Assembly (NCBI RefSeq): GCF_036242395.1
Contig: NZ_CP108458.1
Span: 4,154,001 to 4,218,000 of the forward strand
DNA from: Kitasatospora sp. NBC_01266
GTDB lineage: Bacteria; Actinomycetota; Actinomycetes; Streptomycetales; Streptomycetaceae
Length of the DNA stretch: 64,000 nt
Direction of reading: 5' to 3'
In this document: one piece after another, positions 43,854 to 51,912 of the stretch
Layout: every line of letters begins with the position of its first letter
Numbering within the stretch: position 1 is the first letter of the stretch
Notes under the pieces: generated by a model
The model's database searches: none
The model's input: only the letters and a program-made list of their open reading frames with translations
What the model was told of the DNA's origin: nothing
Program-made: the position numbers and the translations under genes

Positions 43854-43870
43854 GACAACCACCGGTTGTC
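43854..43870. promoter_or_regulatory. Likely LysR operator
   Basis: GACAACC-ACC-GGTTGTC: 7-bp arms around 3 nt, between the divergent regulator and oxidoreductase. It contains the T-N11-A type half-site of LysR binding boxes. Confidence 0.55.
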
Positions 43871-43991
43871 GAGGGGGCGGGAGGGTTGTTGGCCCGGACC
43901 CGGGCGGCGGCGGTTGGCTGTGTTCAGCGCAGCGGGGAGCTGCGGAAGAGTAGCGGATCAGTCGCGGATTGGTCGCGGAAGGAGCAGTCGG

Positions 43992-44933
43992 ATGAAGGCG
44001 TTCGTACCCACCGGTACACCGCAGGAGCTCGGGCCCACGGTCCGCCTGGCCGAGGTCGAGGAGCCGGTGCAGCGGCCGGACCAGGCGCTGGTCAAGGTCG
44101 AGGCCTACTCGGTGAACCGCGGCGAGACCTTCGTGCTGGAGCGCCCGCCGGTCGGTTGGCGGCCCGGCAAGGACGTGGCCGGGCTGGTGGTCCAGGCCGC
44201 GCCGGACGGCTCCGGACCGGCGGTCGGGCACCGCGTGGTGGCCCACCCGCCGGCCCTCGGCTGGGCCGAGTACGTGGCGGTGCCGACCAGCGCGCTGGCC
44301 CCGATTCCCGAGCAGCTGACCGCCGTTGCGGCCGCCGCGCTCCCGCTGGCCGGTCTGACCGCACTGCGCCTGCTACGCACCGCCGCCCGGCATACCGGGC
44401 ACCTGGCGGGCCGGCGGATCCTGCTCACCGGCGCCTCCGGCGGGGTCGGGCACTACGTGACCGAACTCGCCGCCGCTGCGGGGGCTCAACTGACCGCCGT
44501 CAGCGCCTCGGCGGAGCGCGGCGGGCGGCTGACCGAGCTGGGCGCGGCCGAGGTGGTGCATGAAGTCGCCGAGGCCGAGGGGCCGTTCGACCTGGTGCTG
44601 GAGTCCACCGGCGGCGCCAACCTACCGCTCGCGCTGGACCGGCTGGCGCCGCGCGGGCTGCTGCTCTGGTTCGGGCAGGCCAGTCGGCAGCCGGTCGCGC
44701 TGGACTTCTTCGCCATCCTGAACGGGCCGGTCAGCGCCACCATCAGGCAGTTCAGCTACGCCGACGTGGACGGGCCGGACGGAGCCGACCTGGCCACCCT
44801 GGTAGGACTGACCGCGGCGGGGCGGTTGCACCCGGAGATCGGCACGGTCCGCAGCTGGACGCGGACCGCCGAGGTGCTGGCCGAACTGCGCGAGCGCCGG
44901 ATCCGGGGCAACGCCGTACTGACCGTCAACTGA
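43992..44933 (+). CDS. Zinc-independent quinone oxidoreductase (MDR family)
   Basis: A 313-residue NADPH-dependent oxidoreductase of the QOR/zeta-crystallin type: VNRGETFVLERPPVGWRPGK, GKDVAGLVVQ, the Rossmann motif LTGASGGVGHYV and the late FGQASRQPVALDFF. The zinc ligands of alcohol dehydrogenases are missing. It is followed 34 nt later by a SnoaL-like gene and probably shares its message; the LysR gene likely controls both. Confidence 0.86.
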   Translation: MKAFVPTGTPQELGPTVRLAEVEEPVQRPDQALVKVEAYSVNRGETFVLERPPVGWRPGKDVAGLVVQAAPDGSGPAVGHRVVAHPPALGWAEYVAVPTSALAPIPEQLTAVAAAALPLAGLTALRLLRTAARHTGHLAGRRILLTGASGGVGHYVTELAAAAGAQLTAVSASAERGGRLTELGAAEVVHEVAEAEGPFDLVLESTGGANLPLALDRLAPRGLLLWFGQASRQPVALDFFAILNGPVSATIRQFSYADVDGPDGADLATLVGLTAAGRLHPEIGTVRSWTRTAEVLAELRERRIRGNAVLTVN

Positions 44934-44967
44934 CAATCCTTGCAAGCACACTGGGAGAGGAAGAGTC

Positions 44968-45381
44968 ATGAACAACGAGCTCAGCCCGAAGGCCGTGGTG
45001 GTCCGCTACGTCAACGCCGTCGCCGAGGGCGATCTGGCGACCATCACGGACAGCTTCACCGAGGACGCCACCTGGAGCTACCCGGGCGACCTCCCGCTGT
45101 CCCGGGTCTGGCGCGGCCGCGACGTGATCGTCAACGACTTCCTGGGCGGCGCGGGCTCCCTCTTCGCGCCGGGCGGCACACCGCAGGTGACGCTCAACCA
45201 GGTGATCGCGGACGGCGACCAGGTGGTGGCCGAGTGGCGCTCGGTGGGAGTGACGGCGGCCGGGGCGACCTACGACAACCCGTGCCTGGGGGTGTTCACC
45301 GTCCGGGACGGCCGGATCGCCGCGGTGCGCGAGTACACGGACACCCAGCACGTCGCGAAGGTGCTCTTCCCCGCGCTGTGA
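44968..45381 (+). CDS. SnoaL/NTF2-like domain protein
   Basis: A 137-residue single-domain protein of the NTF2 fold: LSPKAVVVRYVNAVAEGDLA, then FTEDATWSYPGDLPLSRVWR, and VREYTDTQHVAKVLF at the end. Relatives are cyclases, isomerases or small ligand-binding proteins. ATG 44968 follows GGGAGAGGAAG. It is in the quinone oxidoreductase unit. Confidence 0.85.
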   Translation: MNNELSPKAVVVRYVNAVAEGDLATITDSFTEDATWSYPGDLPLSRVWRGRDVIVNDFLGGAGSLFAPGGTPQVTLNQVIADGDQVVAEWRSVGVTAAGATYDNPCLGVFTVRDGRIAAVREYTDTQHVAKVLFPAL

Positions 45382-45415
45382 CGCGCCGGCCCGGTGCGCC
45401 GACCGGCCTGGTAGG

Positions 45416-46504
45416 TCAGCCGGCCACCAGCGCGTCCCACTGGTCGCGGTCGATCTCCACCTTGACGCCCCCGTGGGACTCCAGGACCCCGCCCTGGATC
45501 TGGTGGGCCCGGCGGTGCGCCGACCACTGGTCGTCCGTCAGGACGCCGCCGCCGTCCAGGCTCGGACGGTTGTCCCAGCGGGCGTACCAGAGGGCGTCGG
45601 GCAGCGGGGCGGCGCCGGCCCGGGCGGCGGCGGCCAGGTCCGCGACGCCGGTGTTGAGGCTGGAGTAGTAGCCGGAGAAGTACCCGGCGCTGTGCAGCGC
45701 CTGGGTCCAGCCGAGGGTGAAGTCCACCACCGCCTTCGCGCACCCGGCGTCCCCGGGGCGGTAGGACTCCATGTCCAGGTAGACCGGGCTGCCGGGCCCG
45801 ATGCCGACCTGCTTCGCGCCCTGGACCGCCTCGGCGGCCTCCTGCCGGCCCTGCTCGACGGCCTGCGCCGGGTCGATCCACTGCGGCTTGTTCTGGGCCG
45901 TGGTGCACGGTGCCTGCCGCCCGACGTGAGTGGGGATCAGCCGCCAGCCCAGCGCCCGGACCTGCTGCACCCAGTCGGCGGTCAGCCGGGGCTGGGTGCA
46001 GGCGCGCTGCCGGCCGCTGGTGTAGATGCCGACCGCGCCGTAGGGGGAAGTGCCGCGCCAGGCGCGCATGGTGTCCAGCGACGGGGCGGTGCAGGCGTCG
46101 AAGGCGCTGCCGGTGAAGACCGTCCGCGGGACGGCGGCCAGCTCGGCCGCGCCGGGGTCCGGCAGCACGGTCGGCGGCGTGGCCGGCGCGGCTGGCGCGG
46201 CCTGGGCGTCCGGCGCGGTCGGGTCGGTCGGGTTGGCCGGGTCGGTCGGGTTGGCCGGGTCGAGCTGCCCGGGATCGGTCGGCGGCGCGGGGGCGGTGCT
46301 GGTCGGATGCGCCGAGTGGCCTGGGCGGCCTGAGTGACTTGAGTGACCTGAGGTGCCTGCGTGCCCCTGGTGCCCCGACACCGGCATACGGTTGGCCGTC
46401 TCGGCGTACGCGAGCGGGACGCCGCGCAGCGCGCTCCCGTCGGTGGCCAGCAGCAGAACGAGGGCGGCAGCCGAGAGCGCTGTCGGACGCAGGTAGCGGA
46501 CCAT
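45416..46504 (-). CDS. DUF1906 glycoside-hydrolase-like secreted protein
   Basis: A 362-residue exported protein. A signal peptide (about 1-33, AYAETAN), then a His/Gly/Ser- and Asp/Pro/Thr-rich linker (about 36-110) with repeated DPANPT. The C-terminal domain has TGSAFDACTAPSLDTMRAWR, AVGIYTSGRQRACTQPRLTA, WRLIPTHVGRQA, PVYLDMESYRP and LWYARWDNRPSL. It is the GH25-like barrel with the Rv2525c/DUF1906 plan. It probably acts on the cell wall. The start at ATG 46504 gives a proper signal peptide. Confidence 0.82.
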   Translation of the reverse strand: MVRYLRPTALSAAALVLLLATDGSALRGVPLAYAETANRMPVSGHQGHAGTSGHSSHSGRPGHSAHPTSTAPAPPTDPGQLDPANPTDPANPTDPTAPDAQAAPAAPATPPTVLPDPGAAELAAVPRTVFTGSAFDACTAPSLDTMRAWRGTSPYGAVGIYTSGRQRACTQPRLTADWVQQVRALGWRLIPTHVGRQAPCTTAQNKPQWIDPAQAVEQGRQEAAEAVQGAKQVGIGPGSPVYLDMESYRPGDAGCAKAVVDFTLGWTQALHSAGYFSGYYSSLNTGVADLAAAARAGAAPLPDALWYARWDNRPSLDGGGVLTDDQWSAHRRAHQIQGGVLESHGGVKVEIDRDQWDALVAG

Positions 46505-46620
46505 CCCTCGATGCTGGCCTCGATCCACGCCCCGTCCGGCGATCCGGGGGGCGGACGCGCCGCCCGCGTGCGCCAGGACCACCCGGGTGGCGCAGCGGCG
46601 GACCGACGGGAGCGCGGAAA

Positions 46621-46660
46621 CGCCGGTGGGCGGTGCCGTTGCCGACACCGCCCACCGGCG
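46621..46660 (-). terminator. Terminator after the small secreted protein
   Basis: A perfect 15-bp stem (CGCCGGTGGGCGGTG and its complement) with a 10-nt loop, 41 nt past the stop of the minus-strand gene at 46701. Confidence 0.8.
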
Positions 46661-46700
46661 TTCGCGGGCGCGGTGACCCTTTCCGCCGCCCGTCACCGGC

Positions 46701-47030
46701 TCACTTGATGATCGGCGCGAAGTCGATCTTCACGTCCTTGTTGGACTGGTCCGCGTAGACCCAGCCCGAGTTGTCCTTCACCCCGAGGGTGTTGTTCTGG
46801 TTGGAGGCGCCACTGCCGGTCGCTGTCTGCTGGGTGGCGTTGTAGTTGCCGTCGACGGATCCGAAGATGTTCCCGCTGCCCACGTTGGAGACGACGCTGC
46901 TGTTGGACCCGCCATCGGCGCCACCGACGTTGTCGGCGAACGCGGCGCCGGCGCCGGCCAGCAACAGGCCTGCGGCGAGGGGGGCGGCGGCCAGCGCGAC
47001 GATCACCCGGGCGGTGCGGTTGCGTGCCAT
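46701..47030 (-). CDS. Small secreted Asn/Gly/Ser-rich protein
   Basis: A 109-residue product. Residues 1-32 are a signal peptide (AAFADN cleavage). The mature part is rich in Asn, Gly, Ser and Gln with polar patterns such as GSGNIFGSVDGNYNATQQTA and GSGASNQNNTLGV, and lacks cysteine. This composition resembles surface amyloid-like or hydrophobin-related proteins of aerial hyphae, but it is neither a chaplin (no NxxGN and Cys pair) nor a rodlin by motif. Function unrecognised. A ribosome site (GGAGGA) precedes ATG 47030. Confidence 0.65.
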   Translation of the reverse strand: MARNRTARVIVALAAAPLAAGLLLAGAGAAFADNVGGADGGSNSSVVSNVGSGNIFGSVDGNYNATQQTATGSGASNQNNTLGVKDNSGWVYADQSNKDVKIDFAPIIK

Positions 47031-47310
47031 GGAATCCTCCAGAAATCCAGAAGTGGATTGATTGCTGCGGGAGTTCGCGGCCAGACGAACTCCTGCGGGC
47101 TGCGACGCCGAGATCAGGATTCAGCGACCGCCGACCGATCCGCCAGAGTCCACCGGCCAATTACCTCGATCGCGTGAAGTCGGAACGCTAAACCCGGGGC
47201 CCCAACAAGCCGATAGGACCGGTCGCTCTTCGGCCATGCCCGGCCGCGACCAGCCCGGTTCCACCGCATGGACAAGCCGCGCCACCCCACCCGCGCCACC
47301 CCGGAATGGC

Positions 47311-48678
47311 TCAGAACAGCTTGCCCGGATTGAGGATTCCCAGCGGGTCGAACAATCCTTTCATCTGCTTTTGCAGCTCGAGTCCGACCGTCCCCAGCTC
47401 CCGGGCCAGCCACTCCCGCTTGAGCAGCCCGACCCCGTGCTCACCGGTGATCGTGCCGCCGAGTGCCAGCCCGAGCGCCATGATCGCGTCGAAGGACTCC
47501 CTGGCCCGGGCCACCTGGTCCGGGTCCTTCGCGTCGAAGGCGACGACCGGGTGGGTGTTGCCGTCCCCGGCATGGCAGCAGACGCCGATGGTCAGCCCGC
47601 AGCGCGCGCCGATCTCGGCCACCCCGGTCAGCATCTCGGCCATCCGGGAGCGCGGCACCGCCACGTCGTCCACCATCGTGGTGCCCAGGGTGTCCATCGC
47701 GGTCAGCGCCATACGCCGGGCCTGCAGCAGCAGCTCCGACTCGGCCTGGTCCTCGGCCGGCACCACCTCGGTGGCCCCCGCGGCCCGGCACAGCTCGGCG
47801 ACCGCCGTCAGCTCCCGGGTGCGCTCCGGCCCGTCGAAGGCCACCAGGAGCAGCGCCTCGGTGCTCTCCGGCAGCCCCATCCGCCCGTACCGGTTGACCG
47901 CCTTGACCACCACCGCGTCCATCAGCTCCATCAACGAGGGCGTGAACCCGGCCTCGGTGACCGCGTTGACCGCCGCGCAGGCCGCCGTCGCGCTGCCGAA
48001 CTCGGCCGCCAGCGCCAGCTGCGGCGCGGGCGCGGGCTTCAGCGCCAGCACCGCGCCGACCACCACGCCCAGGGTGCCCTCGGAGCCCACGAAGAGCCGG
48101 GTCAGGTCGTAACCGGCCACGCCCTTGGCGGTGCGCCGGCCGGTGCGCAGCAGCCGGCCGTCGGCCAGCACCACGTCGAGGCCGAGCACATACTCGCTGG
48201 TCACCCCGTACTTGACGCAGCACAGGCCGCCCGCACCGGTGCCGATGTTGCCGCCGATGGTGCAGGACTCCCAGCTGGACGGGTCCGGCGGGTAGGCCAG
48301 TCCCAACTCCCCCGCGGCCCGGGAGAGCACCGCGTTCACCACCCCCGGCTCGACCACCGCGATCCGGTTCACCGGGTCCAGCTCCAGGATCCGGTCCATC
48401 TTCAGCAGCGACAGCAGGATGCAGCCGGCCACCGCGTTCGCCCCGCCGGACAGCCCCGTCCTGGCCCCCTGCGGGACCACCGGGACACCCAGCGCACTGG
48501 CGGTGCGCAGGACGTGCCGCACCTCCTCGACCGTGCTCGGGAAGACCAGCACCGCCGGCTCGCCGGCCTCGCAGAAGCCGGCCATGTCGTACCGGTAGGC
48601 GGCGGTCACCGCCGGGTCGACGACCACCGCCGCCTCGGGCAGCCCCGCCCGCAGACGGTCCATCAGCTCGCTCACCAC
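47311..48678 (-). CDS. FAD-binding oxidase, GlcD/D-lactate dehydrogenase-like
   Basis: A 455-residue flavoprotein of the vanillyl-alcohol oxidase type. The FAD domain shows VPVVPQGARTGLSGGANAV and PDPSSWESCTIGGNIGTGAG; the C-terminal oxidase domain ends CCHAGDGNTHPVV, GTITGEHGVGLLKREW and DPLGILNPGKLF. It oxidises a 2-hydroxyacid such as glycolate or lactate to a 2-ketoacid. The partner subunits GlcE/GlcF are not adjacent. Confidence 0.9.
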   Translation of the reverse strand: MVSELMDRLRAGLPEAAVVVDPAVTAAYRYDMAGFCEAGEPAVLVFPSTVEEVRHVLRTASALGVPVVPQGARTGLSGGANAVAGCILLSLLKMDRILELDPVNRIAVVEPGVVNAVLSRAAGELGLAYPPDPSSWESCTIGGNIGTGAGGLCCVKYGVTSEYVLGLDVVLADGRLLRTGRRTAKGVAGYDLTRLFVGSEGTLGVVVGAVLALKPAPAPQLALAAEFGSATAACAAVNAVTEAGFTPSLMELMDAVVVKAVNRYGRMGLPESTEALLLVAFDGPERTRELTAVAELCRAAGATEVVPAEDQAESELLLQARRMALTAMDTLGTTMVDDVAVPRSRMAEMLTGVAEIGARCGLTIGVCCHAGDGNTHPVVAFDAKDPDQVARARESFDAIMALGLALGGTITGEHGVGLLKREWLARELGTVGLELQKQMKGLFDPLGILNPGKLF

Positions 48679-48717
48679 TGGGCCCCTCTCCTCGGAGAGA
48701 CCCAGTCTGACCGATCG

Positions 48718-49512
48718 TCAGTCGGCCCGGCCCCGCCGAGCGCCCTCGCGCCAGCGGACGGTCAGCACCGCCACCAGCGCCGCGATCAGCACGGTGAGCA
48801 CCAGGCTGACCGGGCCGGTGCCCCAGCCCAAGCCGTGCCGGGCGTGGTCCGCGCCCATCCAGTCGGCGAACGAGGCGCCCAGCGGCCGGGTCAGGATGTA
48901 GGCCAGCCAGAAGGCCGGCACCGCCGGCAGCCGCAGCTTCCAGTGCGCGAGCGCGGGCAGCGCGATAGCGACGGTGAACAGCACGCCGGAGGCGAAGTAG
49001 CCCAGGCCCGTGGAGGCCGTCAGGTCGCCCACCGCGGTGCCCAGCGCGAAGGTGGCCAGCACCGTCGCCCAGTAGAAGAACTCCCGCCGGCGGGTCCGCA
49101 CGCTGTGGATCGACAGGGTGCCCTCGCTCCGGCGCCACCAGCCGAAGACCGCCAGCAGCACGACCAGGAAGCCCGAGGCCGACACCGCGTACGGCACCCC
49201 GAACCCGACGTGCAGCACGTCCGCCGCCATCGTCCCGAACACGCTGACCATGGTGACCGCCAGCCAGTACACCCACGGGACGTACCGCTTCGCCCGGAGC
49301 TGCAGCACCAGCGCCGCCAGCAGCAGCACCCCGCCCAGCCCGACGGCCGGGATCGGATCGAGCGTCCGGACCAGGTAGTCCGAAGCGTCCTCGCCCATCC
49401 CGGTGGTGAGCACCTTGGTGATCCAGAACAGCGCCGTGACCTCGGGCACCTTGCTCAGCAAGCGCTCCGCGGTGGCGACCGGCTCGCTCGGCCGCAGTTG
49501 AGCAGTCGTCAT
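48718..49512 (-). CDS. COG4705-family membrane protein
   Basis: A 264-residue polytopic protein with about 7-8 hydrophobic segments. The LSKVPEVTALFWITKVLTTG, MGEDASDYLV start is diagnostic of the family annotated as COG4705 membrane-anchored protein. Function is unknown. ATG 49512 is the start in relatives (MTT); ATG 49521 adds three residues. Confidence 0.82.
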   Translation of the reverse strand: MTTAQLRPSEPVATAERLLSKVPEVTALFWITKVLTTGMGEDASDYLVRTLDPIPAVGLGGVLLLAALVLQLRAKRYVPWVYWLAVTMVSVFGTMAADVLHVGFGVPYAVSASGFLVVLLAVFGWWRRSEGTLSIHSVRTRRREFFYWATVLATFALGTAVGDLTASTGLGYFASGVLFTVAIALPALAHWKLRLPAVPAFWLAYILTRPLGASFADWMGADHARHGLGWGTGPVSLVLTVLIAALVAVLTVRWREGARRGRAD

Positions 49513-49566
49513 GCGCCCCACCCTGCCAGGCCGAGCTGAAGCGCAGCTGAAGATCCGGGAAAGGCT

Positions 49567-49601
49567 CCGGCCCCTGACCGTTTTCGCTGGTCAGGGGCCG
49601 G
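49567..49601 (-). terminator. Terminator of tRNA-Ser(TGA)
   Basis: A perfect 13-bp stem (CCGGCCCCTGACC) with a 9-nt loop, 8 nt past the tRNA 3' end. Confidence 0.8.
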
Positions 49602-49608
49602 TCCGTGG

Positions 49609-49696
49609 CGGAGAACGTGGGATTCGAACCCACGGTGCGGGGTCACCGCACGACAGTTTTCAAGACTGTTCCCTTAGGCCGCTCGGGCAGTTCTCC
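49609..49696 (-). tRNA. tRNA-Ser(TGA)
   Basis: An 88-nt class II tRNA on the minus strand: acceptor GGAGAAC/GTTCTCC, loop CTTGAAA with anticodon TGA, long variable arm, discriminator G. Confidence 0.95.
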
Positions 49697-49773
49697 AAGC
49701 GGAGGTCAGCCTAACGGGTCCACGGGGGTTCGGTGCACCGGTTTGTGGTGCGGCCGGGTGGGTCAGGGGGCGG

Positions 49774-51540
49774 TCACTGGTCGCCGGAGCGGCTGCCCAG
49801 GGTGACGGTGGTGTGGCCGACGGTGCCGTTGCGGGTGTAGTCGACCTCGACCTTGTCGCCGGGGGCGTGCGTCCAGATCGCGCTGACCAGGTCGGCGCTG
49901 TTGTCGATGAGCTCGCCGCCGAGCTTGGTGATCACGTCGCCGGGCTTCAGGCCCGCCTGGTCGGCGGGGCCGCCGGGGGTGACCGGGGCGGTGCCCTGGA
50001 CCGGGGAGGTCATGATCTGCGCGCCGTCGCCGTTGTAGTTGTCGTTGCGCAGCACGCCGAGGGTCGCGTAGACCGGGGTGCCGGTGGTGATCAGCATCTG
50101 GGCCACCCGCTTGGCCTGGTTGATCGGGATCGCGAAGCCCAGGCCGATGCTGCCGGCCTGGCCGCTGCCGCTGGAGTTGGACTGGATCGCCGAGTCGATC
50201 CCGATCACCTGGCCGCTCGCGTTGAGCAGCGGACCGCCGGAGTTGCCCGGGTTGATCGGTGCGTCGGTCTGCAGCGCGTTCATGTACGAGGTCTGGGTGC
50301 TGCCCTCGTCGCCCGACTGCACCGGCCGGTTCTTGGCGCTGATGATGCCGGAGGTGACGGTGCTCTCCAGGTCGTACGGGGCGCCGATGGCGATCGCCGG
50401 GTCGCCGACCGCGACCTTGTCGGAGTCGCCCAGCGGGAGCGGGGTGAGCTTCTCGGTCGGCTGGGCGTCCAGCTTGACCACCGCGAGGTCGTAGCCCTTG
50501 GCCTGGCCGACCACCGAGGCCGGGTAGCTGTTTCCGTCGGAGAACTTGACGGTCAGCTTGCCGCCGCCGGCCGCCGGGGCGACCACGTGGTTGTTGGTGA
50601 GGATGTGGCCCTGGATGTCGTAGATGAAGCCGGTGCCGGTGCCGGACTCCTGGCTGCCCTCGGCCTTGATGGTGACGGTGCTCGGCAGCGCCGCGCTGGC
50701 GATGCCGGCCACCGAGTCGGGGGCGCGGTTGAGCGCGGCGGTGTTGTCGGCGGTGGTGGTCGTGGTGCTGACCCGGCTGTTGCCGCCGGAGACGGCCGAG
50801 CCCGAGTTGCCGCCCTTGAGCGCGGCACCGGTCACACCGCCCGCGATGCCCGCCACCAGGGCGACCGCGGCGATCAGCGCGACCAGGCTGCCCTTGCCCT
50901 TCTTGCGCGGGGCGGGCGGCTGGGCGAAGGCGCCCGGGTAGTCGCCGGCGAAGTCCGCACCGCCGGGGCCACCGGGGTAGCCCTGCTGCGGGGCCGCCCA
51001 GGTGTCGCCGAGCGGGGTGCCGGCGCCGAACGGGTGGTGCTCGCCCTGCGCGGCCCCGGCGGCCGGCATGCCCGGCGTGATCGGCGCTCCGCCCGCCATG
51101 GCAGCGGCGGGCGGGGCGACGGGGGCTGCGGCCGGAGCCGCGTACGGGTTGCCGGGCGGCTCGACGGCGGGGGTCGGCAGGACCGGCGGCGGGGCGTCCA
51201 GGTAGGACGGGGCCGACGGCGCGTCAGCGACGGTGGGCTCGGCCGCCGCGGTGACCGTGGGCTCGACGGGCTCGACGGGCTCGGCGGGTGCGGCGGGCTC
51301 GGCGCCGGGGGTCGGCGCGGCGGCCTCCTCCGGTGCGGGCACCTTGCGCAGGGCCAGGGTCGGCTCGGCCGGCGCCACCGGCTGCTCGCCGGCGCCGTCG
51401 CTCACCGCGGGCAGCGTCACCGTCGGTTCGCTCACTGGCGAAGCGTCACCGACCGCCGAAGTCCCCCCCGGCTCGCCGAGACCGCTGGAGAGCTGCTCCC
51501 CCTGCGGACCGGTGGAACCACTCTCGTGCTCGGTGCTCAC
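49774..51540 (-). CDS. HtrA/DegP-type membrane serine protease with PDZ domain
   Basis: A 588-residue protein. A cytoplasmic Pro/Ala/Glu-rich N-terminus (residues 1-210) precedes one transmembrane helix (217-241) and an extracellular trypsin-like domain with catalytic His318 (LTNNHVV), Asp351 (YDLAVVK) and Ser434 (NPGNSGGPL). The PDZ domain runs from about 500 (GGPADQAGLKPGDVITKLGG). It would degrade misfolded secreted proteins. The start is GTG 51540 with GGAGG 5 nt upstream; frames further upstream overlap the riboswitch and permease and are not real. Confidence 0.9.
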   Translation of the reverse strand: MSTEHESGSTGPQGEQLSSGLGEPGGTSAVGDASPVSEPTVTLPAVSDGAGEQPVAPAEPTLALRKVPAPEEAAAPTPGAEPAAPAEPVEPVEPTVTAAAEPTVADAPSAPSYLDAPPPVLPTPAVEPPGNPYAAPAAAPVAPPAAAMAGGAPITPGMPAAGAAQGEHHPFGAGTPLGDTWAAPQQGYPGGPGGADFAGDYPGAFAQPPAPRKKGKGSLVALIAAVALVAGIAGGVTGAALKGGNSGSAVSGGNSRVSTTTTTADNTAALNRAPDSVAGIASAALPSTVTIKAEGSQESGTGTGFIYDIQGHILTNNHVVAPAAGGGKLTVKFSDGNSYPASVVGQAKGYDLAVVKLDAQPTEKLTPLPLGDSDKVAVGDPAIAIGAPYDLESTVTSGIISAKNRPVQSGDEGSTQTSYMNALQTDAPINPGNSGGPLLNASGQVIGIDSAIQSNSSGSGQAGSIGLGFAIPINQAKRVAQMLITTGTPVYATLGVLRNDNYNGDGAQIMTSPVQGTAPVTPGGPADQAGLKPGDVITKLGGELIDNSADLVSAIWTHAPGDKVEVDYTRNGTVGHTTVTLGSRSGDQ

Positions 51541-51778
51541 GGACGACCTCCATAGCTGACAGGGACCTTGGCCCCTAGTTTTTCCTATGCCCGATCTGGT
51601 TGCCGTAAGGGGCCGCCTGAAGAACCGGTAAGAATCCTTAGACGGACCGAACAGCCCCCCGTTCGCCATACTCGCGACACCCGGACGGCCTCCCCGACGG
51701 CGTCCCGCGAGCCGGACGGCGCACGCTCCCGCCTTGGCGTGGGCCGAACGCCGGGCTACCCTGTCGCTTCCAGATCGA

Positions 51779-51904
51779 CACGCGGGAGCTTGGACCCACC
51801 AGGCTGAGAGTGCGCTGATTGACCGTACGCCATGGCGATGACGCCGGCGCGGCCGAGGGAGCGCTGACCGCCGGAACCTGTCCGGGTAATGCCGGCGTAG
51901 GGAG
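51779..51904 (+). promoter_or_regulatory. TPP (thiamine pyrophosphate) riboswitch
   Basis: The THI-element consensus is present: CGCGGGAGC then GGCTGAGAG (51802-51810), and the second half ACCGCCGGAACCTG followed by CGGGTAATGCCGGCGTAGGGAG (two pieces, 51867-51904). The Shine-Dalgarno AGGGAG (51899-51904) is part of the 3' strand of the aptamer, 8 nt before the ATG, which points to control by hiding the ribosome site. Confidence 0.93.
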
Positions 51905-51912
51905 TCTTGGCC

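Noticed and set aside
47062..49539. Long plus-strand open frame of 825 codons
   Set aside because: It lies antisense to the GlcD-like and COG4705 genes, which have clear family motifs; its composition is His/Gln/Arg-rich nonsense.
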